Origin: Sesamum alatum
Lineage: Eukaryota; Streptophyta; Magnoliopsida; Lamiales; Pedaliaceae
Assembly (NCBI GenBank): GCA_034509735.1
Contig: JACGWO010000002.1
Span: forward strand, 47,137,702 to 47,201,701
DNA: 64,000 nt
Reading direction: 5' to 3'
The notes below the pieces were generated by a model. The model searched no databases. It saw only the letters and a list, made by a program, of their open reading frames with translations, and was not told where the DNA came from. The translations under genes were made by a program, and so were the position numbers. Positions 54,908-64,000 of the stretch are shown here, piece after piece; within the stretch, counting starts at the first letter, position 1, and every line of letters starts with the position of its first letter.

Positions 54908-55235
54908 TATATATTAAGGAAGAGCACTCTTTGGTGTCTTCCTTTCTATGGTTTTTTTTTTGGTTTCTCTTTTCCCCCACCCACTAACTTCCACATTTTC
55001 TTCACTTTTAAATAGTAAAAATTATTTTTTAAAATAGATATTTCCTTTTAGTTATTTTTTTCTCTTTGATCTCCTCCTTCCAATATGATCTCTTTCAAAT
55101 TATTTATCCTTTATCATAATCATTTTTATGTCTTTTTTCCTACAATAAAATTTTTTTAGTATATAATATTAAATATTTATATTTTTTATTTTTTTTGTGC
55201 GCATGCATTGAATGTGTCATATCAAACAAGTAACT
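54908..55235 (+). mobile_element. Second, related Helitron copy, 5' end incomplete
   Basis: Directly abuts the previous one and repeats its beginning in diverged form (ATATTAAGGAAGAGCACTCT against ATATTAAGGGATAGCACCTC, then TTTGGTGTCT in both). It continues with similar C/T-rich filler to a hairpin-like GCGCATGCATTGAATGTG and CAAGTAA. The TCTATAC tip is missing. Confidence 0.55.
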
Positions 55236-55899
55236 ATAATTGACATAAATACCTTTTTAGGAGCAAAAACTTACACAAAGACCTCTGAGGTATATTACAC
55301 CAGGCACCCCTCAAGGGGTGTAACTTATAACTGAGATGTTATTTTCTTAAAAAAGAATTTGAATAAGTATGCAACTATTTTATTTTATCTGGAAGGAACC
55401 AAGATGTTTTTTTAGATGTATTTGGTTAAAACGTATCTTTTTGGATTACAATAAATTTTTAATAAATTAATTGGGGATAAATATTAATTTTTATTTAATT
55501 TTTTTCTTTTTCCTGATATCAGCAAATTCTGTTAATTTTACTATTTGATAGATCTATTTTTTGAATGAAAACAAAAGTTGGGAGTATTAAATGCAAGTTT
55601 TCAAATTATAAAAAATCTACACATAATTACACTAAACCTCATGTAATTATCCCACTATTTGTCCTTTCTATTTTTTGGGCCTTTAAATTGCGATACTTCT
55701 TCATGGGCTTATTATTGGGCCATGCTTATTGAGCCCATTGGGCGAGTAAAACTTGACAGTATGACCCTATCCAGACATCTCTACCCATTTCATAGGATCC
55801 GGGAATTCTTTGACCCAGGTTCAGACTTGACCCGGTTGACTGCATAAGAGAAGACTCTACTCATCACTGTAGAGAGGGAGGCTCTAAAGCTTCACAGCA
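55236..55899. other. Intergenic and OST1 promoter region
   Basis: AT-rich with short MITE-like pieces (GACCTCTGAGGTATATTACA; the inverted GGGATAATTACATGAGG end at 55632-55651). The last ~200 bases become more balanced and should contain the promoter and 5' UTR of the OST1 gene. No TATA box is obvious. Confidence 0.4.
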
Positions 55900-58800
55900 A
55901 TGGCAGCTATAATTTTCTCTCTCTTGGCGTTATCGCTCTCGTTCTTCACCGTGATTTCGTCGTCATCGCTTCCTGGCCTCCAGATCCTCCAGGCAGAGCG
56001 CCAAGTGAGCTCTCTTTTCCGATCTCAGTTCCATTTGTTTTTCTGAAAAATAGATTTGATTTTCTTTTTGAAATGTAGTTTGTTGTTAATTATTTTCTCG
56101 ATTCTAACGTGTTTTTTTGTTAGAGAAATGCAATTGACTCATGTGCAATTGAATTCGGTGCAGATTGATTTGACTTCGCACATTGTTAGGGTTTACTTGA
56201 CGTTGAAGGTAATTTTTTTTAAACTCCTCTCTCCATTAACTCAACTGAAGATGGATAATTTAGCTAATTTTGGGAGATTATGTGGTTTATTGATTTGCTT
56301 GTCGACGTCTCTTTTCTTTTTTATTGAGTTTTTTTAATTGGTTTTGCCTTTTTAATTGCTTAACTGAATGTTGATTTTGATAGGCAATTTATTTCCAGTT
56401 GGAATTTTTTTCATACTCTTGTATATAAATAATGTGTATTTTACATGTTTTCCCAATTGCAGTACTAATATTTTAAGGAGTTCTTTCCGGCAATCAACAG
56501 ATTTCAGCTGTGATGCTTTCTAATGGTTTTGGCCTAAAGTGTATTTAAAAAATTGGTGAATGTGAAATGTGGTTTCATCAATTCTGCATGAAATCCACCA
56601 AAATGCCACAAACATTACCTTTATTGAAGAGAAATTGAGTGGGTGAGTGATTTTCACCTCAATGCAAAGCTGGAGTCCGCCAAGCCATATCTATTAAATT
56701 GGTTATATTGCCTGTGGCTACAAACGCCATACCTTGTCTGATGCCGTTTTTTGCATGTCTATTAGTTTGTTGCTTTCCTGTGTCATAGTCAACCTGCAGA
56801 AAATTGTGGAATGTTTGTAATGGGTCTACTATCCTAGTGTAGGTAGAAAATATCGAGGATGCTCCAGCTTCAACAGTTCTACTTGCATTTCCACCTGCAC
56901 AGTTTGACCATCTAGCATTGGTTAAAGCAGCTGCAACTGTTGGCAAGAAGAGGAAGAAATCCTATGTCCCTCTTGAAGTTAACCCAACTGAGCAACCTAG
57001 CTCGCCTAATGGCACCAAATATTACGCCATATCATTGCTCAAGCCATTACTAAAGGGTGAAACTACCACTCTAGAAATACTTTATGTATTCACCCACTCA
57101 CTTGAACCCTTCCCAGTTGAGATAAGCCAATCGGAGTCGCAATTGGTTTATTACCATGACAGTGCGATTATACTGTCACCATATCATATCAAACAGCAGG
57201 CAACATTGGTTAAGATTCCGAGTAACAAGGTCGAATCATTCACACAAGTTGAACCCACTCACCGCAGTGGTAATGAACTGAGATACGGGCCGTTCGAGGA
57301 CCAGCATCCTTATTCATACTCTCCTATTATCATTCATTTTGAAAATAATAACCCATTTGCTGTGGTGGAGGAGCTTGAACGTGAAATTGAAGTATCTCAT
57401 TGGGGGAGTGTCCAGGTGACTGAGCATTACAAGTTAGCTCATGCTGGTGCGAAGCACAAAGGTGTTTTCTCAAGGTTAGGCTACCAGTAATTGCATAAAA
57501 CATTTGTTTCAAAACTTTCATTAACTAGAAATGTAGACCTGTGGACTGTAACTTGTTGCTTAAATTAGATATGGTTCTAAAGCAGCTTATCATTCAAGTG
57601 TGTGGACGAAGTGATATTAGGATAAAAAAAAATGACATGATTCTTAAGGTTCTGCCAGACTTATGTTTGGTATTCTAATTGTAAATTCTGTTGCATGTCA
57701 CTTATAAAGCTAGTAAAGTTTACAACTAACTAGAAGATGCCCTCCATGCATTATTGATGTTTGACAATAACATATGCTAAATGTAATTCATGTAAAAACT
57801 TAAAATTAGCTAGTTTTATATCTCTGCCCCCTTGATCTTATCAAATTTCACTTCTACAGGGTTGAGTATCAATCAAGACCTGGTGGTAGTGGTGTCTCTT
57901 CTTTCAAGCATCTTCTTGCAGAGCTACCCCCTCGAGTTCATTCTGTATACTACAGGGATGATATAGGGAATATATCATCATCACGATTACGCACGAGTTC
58001 CAAGAAGGTACTTTCAATCACTCCAAGTAGTAAAACACGCTCAGGTGTGAACATATGTAGATTGATACTTGTCTTCTTCGTGAACTGCAACTGGAGCTTT
58101 GGGATTTGTAGTCAGTAGAGTAAACGGTACAGTCAAGCCAAAATTTTACCTACATCTGATTTGTACAAATCTTCATTGCAGTCAGAGCTGTTAATAGAGC
58201 CACGATATCCTTTATTTGGGGGCTGGAAAGCAACTTTTGTCATTGGATACGGGGTGCCACTACAGGACTTCCTTTTTGAGTCATCTGCTGGTGCTCGTTA
58301 TCTAAATTACAGTTTTGGCTGCCCTCTTGCAGATACTGTAGTTGACAAGTTGACAATCAAAGTACGCGCTACATTATTAATATACATGTTGCACATAGAT
58401 TATGTGTTTCTGTTATTTCAGTTTTCCCTAACTTTTTTCTGGAGAATAAGTCCACTAATATAAGACCTCTTATGTTTTTAGGTTGTCCTCCCAGAGGGAT
58501 CACAGGATCCTTCTGTCGAAGTTCCTTTTGCAGTTAAACAAAGTCTGGAGGTAAAACTTTTCAAGATTCAATAAGACATGTCAATTTGATATCATGACTA
58601 TCAGAAGTTACTGTTATTTACTGAAATGCCTAGAGGAAGGCATTTCTCTACATTCCATTTTCAGCACAGTTTTCCAGAGCAATACTTTTTTCCTGTTTTC
58701 TTCTTTTTGGAATTGAATCTCTCATCACTACACTGGTAGGCTGCATGGTTATTTTCCAAAAAATTACGAACCCTGCCTTTCTTTCATGTTAGTCGGGGAT

Positions 58801-59787
58801 AGCATGCGTCAGTGTTGGCTGAATCTTTCACATTTATATTGTTGCAGACAAAGTACTCGTACCTTGATGTGATTGGACGGACAGTGGTGGTTCTGGAAAA
58901 GAAAAATGTGGTTCCTGATCATAATGTTCCTTTCCAGGTAACGTGTCAATGCAGCAAACTTCATTGGTTTCCAACCGGCAATACAAGAAATTTCTTCCAA
59001 TCACACTACTCTACACTAATATTGAGTTTTCAATTTTTAGAAGACCAAGCTTTTTAACCATATTAATTCCCGAACTTCTGATCTTTAAATGATCAAGCAT
59101 TAACCATAATTATTATGCCCACAGTCATTCTTATCTTCTGGCACCATCATCCCCCCCCCCCCCTCCCACCCACCCACCAAAAAACGAAAAAGAAAAGGAA
59201 AAATGGAAGAATGAAGAAAATATAATTCAGCTTTCTTACAAACACAGCATAAAACTTTTTCAGTAACTGATCATTCAGCCTTGGTTAAATTGATCTCAGG
59301 CGTGTCTAAAGATTTCAAAAAACTTCATCTTTTGCTGTTTGATTGAAGCAATATACAACTGCATGGAACCTTTACTTGTTTGTCTTAAAACTGTTGATAT
59401 GTCTGTGGCTGGCCATATAGTTCAATGGGTCTAGTGCCTTCTCCTATAATTTTGACATCCACTTATCCACTCTTAACAGATTTCATCGGATGTAGGTCTG
59501 ATGGATTCTGCTAGTATTAACTCTACTTGTTCTCGCTTTGTACCGTCAAAAGGGAAAATGATAGGAAGATATCTCTTTAACTATAAAACCTTATTCCGCA
59601 CCTTTCTATGTGACATTTCGCTCATTCTTTTTGTTTCTTATCTCATTCCAATTCGCTCATGCAGGTCCATTACAAGTTCAACCCGATATTCATGCTTGCT
59701 GAACCCTTGATGCTAGCTTCTGCATTTTTCCTCTTCTTCATCACTTGTGTTGCATACCTCCATATCGATCTCTCCTTGCGGAAATGA
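55900..59787 (+). CDS. OST1: Oligosaccharyltransferase subunit 1 (ribophorin I homolog), short form
   Basis: Eight coding exons: 55900-56004, 56164-56208, 56843-57474, 57860-58007, 58182-58361, 58482-58550, 58848-58937, 59665-59787. Phases fit throughout; 1392 nt, 463 aa. Signal peptide MAAIIFSLLALSLSFFTVIS. Luminal ribophorin I body with FTHSLEPFPVEISQ, YLSPY-like LSPYHIK, SYSPIIIHFE, SHWGSVQVTEHY, HSVYYRDDIGNIS, EPRYPLFGGWKA and VLEKKNVVPDHNV. One C-terminal membrane span (about 430-452) and a very short tail HIDLSLRK. The protein is a non-catalytic subunit of the ER oligosaccharyltransferase for N-glycosylation. It resembles the shorter of the two Arabidopsis paralogues; the longer one has a cytosolic tail that is absent here. 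Confidence 0.95.
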
Positions 59788-61572
59788 AATGTCTAACTAT
59801 TTAAATATTCTTGCAAGGTACGTCATCTGCAGCTTATTTGTAGCATTTTTCTTCTTCGAATTGTCATTATGTCTGTGCACGAATTGTTACATCTGTAGCG
59901 CATCAACTTTGGGTTATTCTCCGCTTCAGTTTGCGTATTACTAGAAGCAGCAAGAATTTCCAGACAGCCAAATATAGACGACATCTTCAAGTTCAGGGAT
60001 AGAGTGACGACTTCTGATATGTATCAGCCAAAAGGAAGCAGAACTACAATTTTTGCATCATTGTTACAGATTTCATCGTTTTTCAAATGGTCGTGTATCT
60101 TTACAGAAAACGAAATATATATGCTACAACTGTTGCAGCAATGCGACTCGAGAGAACATTTTGGCTGTTAATTTGAAATTAGATAGTTTCTATCATGTCA
60201 TTGCTGTTATTATTGCTCCTATGCCCGGAAAGAAACAGACACGGAGTGATATCTTGACAGGGTAACAGGAAAAAACTGCAACTTTTTTTGCCTAAACTAT
60301 GTGGTCGGACGCTCAACTTGTAGCGTTTACATGATTGAGTTCAGTTCGGTCAAATTGAGGTCGAGCTAGATTTTTATACGTTCCTTTTAATGCAAATCCT
60401 GAACGTGAATCTTCTTTTTCTCTATAAATGATGGGGAAATGAGATTTGAACTCTAAGATTTCTTATTTTATTTGATTCTGATATCATATTAAAGAACCTT
60501 ATGTAAAAATTTAAATCTTTAGAGAAGATAATAATCTAATATTAATATCTTAACAATGCTAAAAGAGTATCTTCCCTCCATAGGTAGTTCATGGCATCAA
60601 AGCCATATGTGCTATAAATTCCTGATATATTTGCAAAATTCAAATGCGATTAATCCCCAATTAATTACTTAATGGTTCAAATGGGTCAGAGTTACAACAT
60701 TATACCCCCATGCAGAGTGTTTTGATAACAACATCATATAGGCAGAAAGATGTGAAAAACGTTGATGGCAATCACCACAAAAGTCGTGTTTCATCTTATA
60801 GTTGAGTAAAAGAACTACCATTCCTACGTAAAAGTCGTTATATTCAAGAGGGAAAGAAATTAGTGGTGCTGGATTGATTATAGATGACGCGTTTGCATTT
60901 CAAAGTCAACCAAATATTGAACCTCCCTCCCTCCTGAAAATATGATCTGCCACAAGCCATTTTTATTTTTATTTTTTATTTTTTTTGGGAATTAAAAAAA
61001 TAAAAAACCAAAAATAGTAGGAAATCAGTAACTAGAATATGATGTGTCACTCCATCAATTCCACACCATGAAAAGACCAAAACAACATCAAGATCTCAAG
61101 GGATATCAAGAATGTAGTCAAGGGCAAAGTAGTAAATTCACAAGTAAGCTGTCAGCTCCCTATAAACACCACAATCAGTTTCTTCAAACGCTAAAGAAGA
61201 GAACAAGAACACAAAAGAAAAAGAAAGGGAAAAAAAAAATTAAAAACACAAAAAAAAAAAGCCCACATTCTGCAGTTAGCCAGAAATCTGGAAAGAAAAG
61301 AGGTTCTGGAGTTCTGCATTTTGAGACTCTGATTCCCTTTTTTAGGGATCAGAGGATCAAATCATCAAATCTCCTACCACCTGCCCAAGAGTTCTCTTCT
61401 TTTGCATATTTTTCTTTAATCTGTGCTTGAACTGGTGGTAGGAGAACAATCTTGGAACATTTTTCCTAAATGGGCTTTTGATTAACGAGGAAAAAAAGAA
61501 TCATATAAAGATTGGATATTTATTTATTTTTTTCTCTTTTGTTTCTTTTCTGGGAATCTTGGGAAAAGGGGA
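59788..61572. other. OST1 3' region and EDR2-like upstream region
   Basis: Probably OST1 3' UTR up to about 60270, then AT-rich intergenic DNA. Bases 61150-61570 are A-rich with C/T blocks and likely hold the promoter and 5' UTR of the EDR2-like gene. The 128-codon frame at 61044-61430 is Lys/Gln low-complexity and not a credible protein. Confidence 0.45.
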
Positions 61573-63901
61573 ATGGCAGAAATTGATAGGAAGATGAATG
61601 GATGGCTTTATCTTATGCGCCATAATCGATTTGGGCTGCAATATTCACGTAAAAGGTACTTCACTCTTGAAGACAACTGCCTCAAGAGCTTCAAATCGAT
61701 CCCCACTTCCGAGACAGAGGTGCATTTTTGTTGTTTTTATCGATTTCTTCACATGCAAATGCAAGTGCATGAGAATGTGGATTCTTGTTTTAATGTTGAT
61801 GGGGGCGAGATAGATGTCTAATTTGATTTATATGATATGGTTAAATGGGAATTTGAGGAGGGTAAGTTATGATCGTCGCGTAGTTTACGTGTAAATCTTG
61901 AGATTATGGATAGTGAGGTATGGTAATTGTTGAAGCACGCCCGAATCGATCCGTCTCTGTGTACGTGGTGATGTTACGCATGCATGCGTGTTTTGTATAC
62001 GATGGGTGTATGTATATGTAAGTATGGTTTGATTTCTCCGTTGTGATGCCGGTATGGTGAGTTTGCTTCTCTCATGAATGTGATAGTTGAATTCCAGGTG
62101 CAGTCTCAAGTGGAAAGAAATTTCTTTGGTGTTTTGTCAATGTTTGGATTCTTTCACAATTTTGGTTTTTAGTATATATGTCTGAGGTTGTCTGGTCAGT
62201 TATGTCATTTTTTTCTTTATTTTTTTATTTTCGTCTCTGTATTTGTTTGGCCCTGATCATGGATGGGATCGTTTTATTGGAGTTCATCGTCGTCTGATTT
62301 TTACGTTTTAATATAAAATACATCTCTTTCATAAACTGTTACAAGTCCATCTTGATGATTGTCTTATAGTGGATATGTTCACATTTTGCTACTCGAGTTT
62401 GATTGTCAATTGCAACTGAGAGCATATCGCTTATGAAAATAATGACCATTTTGTCTGCTAGTTTCCCTTCAGACGATTATATGTCAACTTCATGTTTAAA
62501 CTTGCTTTGATCTCTGTTTATGTTTCAGTCTGTGCTTTAATAATTTTAAGTTCAGGAAAAATCTTATCTTACACAGATGAAGACTAGTCGGACGGGTTGT
62601 CATATCGAGTAATTGCCATATAATGAAACGAATCCTGAAAAATCTATCCAGACTGTAGCGTAGTTTGCCTTGCTAAATTATTTATATGAAACCTCTATGA
62701 TCATTGCATCATGGATCCTAATCTCGTTACTCTGATATTTTATTAACCGTTCTTGTTCAGGAGCCTGTGAGAAGTGCAATAATAGACTCCTGCATCCGCG
62801 TCGTGGACAATGGAAGAGAGACTCATCACAGAAAAGTATGTGCCGTACAAATAAATTATGTTTCAAGAATGCTAGACAAGCAAAGCACAAAAGATCGACT
62901 TTTATTTGTGCTTATATGGTTTTTCTTGTGGATTGCAGTTATTTTTCACTTTCACCCTTTACAATACTTCTAACCATAATGATCGGCTGAAGGTATGCCA
63001 TTTCTTGCTTCTAATCTGTGAAGAAATATGCTAATAGTGGAGGTGTGTAACAATGTAACTTCCAATTTCATAGCTCGGGGTGACAAGTTCAGAAGAAGCT
63101 GCTAGGTGGATCCATGCTTTACAGGATACGGCACTTAATCCCGGAAAAGATTTGATGTCTGATTCCATAAGAAAATGGCAGCCTTTCAGGTAACTTATTT
63201 TGCTTGGTCGGAGGAAGTTCCAAAATCAATTATCTTAAAGAACTTAATATGTTGGACTTCTTAGTAGATATATGAACAATTCTGTAAGAAAATGGATGCT
63301 TGATCACTCGTGTTGAAGAAAAGTAATGCTTGAAGTTGTGCCTTTTTCATTTAAGCTACCAGATCAAGAAACTGCAATCTTGACCTTGTTTCCTTTTGTT
63401 TTATGCTCCAAAATTTATATTACGTTTCGTCCGACAGCATGAGTGTTAAGAGAAGATCGTCAAACAAAAGGTCGGATGGCAACTGGACTGCTGCGTCTTC
63501 TCTGCATGTGAATGCAATGACATCTGATGTAATAGCACCTTCACCATGGAAAATATTTGGCTGTAAAGATGGTAAAGAACCGTGTTTACTCAGTACTTTG
63601 AGATGGAGATTCACCATTGTTTTTCTACAATTACTGTTTTTGATGTCCATATTTTTGTTGCCTCGTCAGGATTACGTCTCTTCAAAGAAGCAAAAGACAG
63701 AGATTCCAACGGGAGGGTACATTTCATTTAACTCACTCATCACTAATCTTTTTAGATTAACTGCTTGCCTCAGATGAACTCATGAACTTTTTATTCTCAG
63801 CATTGGGATGATCACCCAGCCATAATGGCGGTTGGCACCATCAATGCATCTTCCGAAGCTGTTTTCCGTACCCTTATGTCTCTCGGTACCTCAAGAACAG
63901 A
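61573..63901 (+). CDS. EDR2-like PH and START domain protein, 5' part (partial)
   Basis: Seven coding exons are visible: 61573-61719, 62761-62835, 62939-62992, 63074-63189, 63438-63571, 63670-63716, 63801-63901. All GT-AG, phases continuous; the last ends after two bases of a codon and the gene leaves the window. ATG 61573 gives MAEIDRKMNGWLYLMRHN, the first strand of a PH domain (about residues 5-117: YFTLEDNCLKSF, RVVDNGRETHH, FTFTLYNTSNHNDRL, EEAARWIHALQ). A basic Ser-rich linker follows, then the opening of START: WKIFGCKDGLRLFKEA, HWDDHPAIMAVGTINAS and FRTLMSLGTSRTE. The full family also has a C-terminal DUF1336 domain, outside the window. EDR2 binds PI4P, acts at endosomes, ER and plasma membrane, and restrains cell death in powdery mildew infection. 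It could be a paralogue rather than EDR2 itself. Confidence 0.92.
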
Positions 63902-64000
63902 GTAAGCCTGCTTAACTTTTCTTGGTTTGCACATATTTAAGGCTTCAGATGTGTTGTAATTTATCATTAAACATGCCGATAAGTATGTACTGTAGGAGTT

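Noticed and set aside
61044..61430. 128-codon ORF above the EDR2-like gene
   Set aside because: Lys/Gln low complexity in what is probably the promoter or 5' UTR; ends without splice continuity to the gene.

Overview
The window is nuclear DNA of a flowering plant. It is AT-rich, has spliced genes with GT-AG introns, and its proteins are plant families (MTB, ELF6, NATA-type GNAT, EDR2-like, S-protein homologs). The gene set and the Ole e 6-like cysteine-rich peptide fit a eudicot, perhaps an asterid such as Lamiales, but that placement is inference.

Layout. 551-2874 (-): a two-exon mitochondrial DNL/Zim17 zinc-finger gene. 5762-12372 (-): the METTL14-like m6A methyltransferase subunit MTB in six exons. 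13.3-18.0 kb: intergenic, with two short Helitrons and retroelement debris. 18047-18764 (-): a NATA1-like GNAT acetyltransferase. 18989-20435: a Mutator-like element with a GC-rich cargo. 21701-29309 (-): an ELF6-like JmjC histone demethylase in seven exons. 30-39.9 kb: mobile-element remnants (SINEs, a CACTA MITE, Mutator-type MITEs, a hAT-like element with an internal tandem array, an LTR piece) and two isolated S-protein homolog genes, one without a start codon. 39.9-54.1 kb: a tandem segmental array on the minus strand carrying four further full-length S-protein homolog copies (three intact, one broken), four degenerate copies that all hold the same MITE, and two copies of a secreted six-cysteine peptide gene, one split by a hAT element. 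54.5-55.3 kb: two adjacent related Helitrons. 55900-59787 (+): the OST1/ribophorin I subunit gene in eight exons. 61573 to the window end (+): the first seven exons of an EDR2-like PH-START gene that runs off the edge.

Housekeeping genes flank a young accessory block of small secreted-protein genes. In that block, tandem duplication, point-mutation decay and at least four transposon superfamilies can be read directly. One Helitron insertion is proved by two paralogous empty sites and itself contains a long-inverted-repeat Mutator-like element. The most unusual content is the co-duplicated S-protein-homolog plus cysteine-rich-peptide module.

Data caution: MTB and the GNAT gene together need three one-base corrections, each explicable by one missing base in a C/G run. 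That pattern suggests consensus errors more than true pseudogenes.
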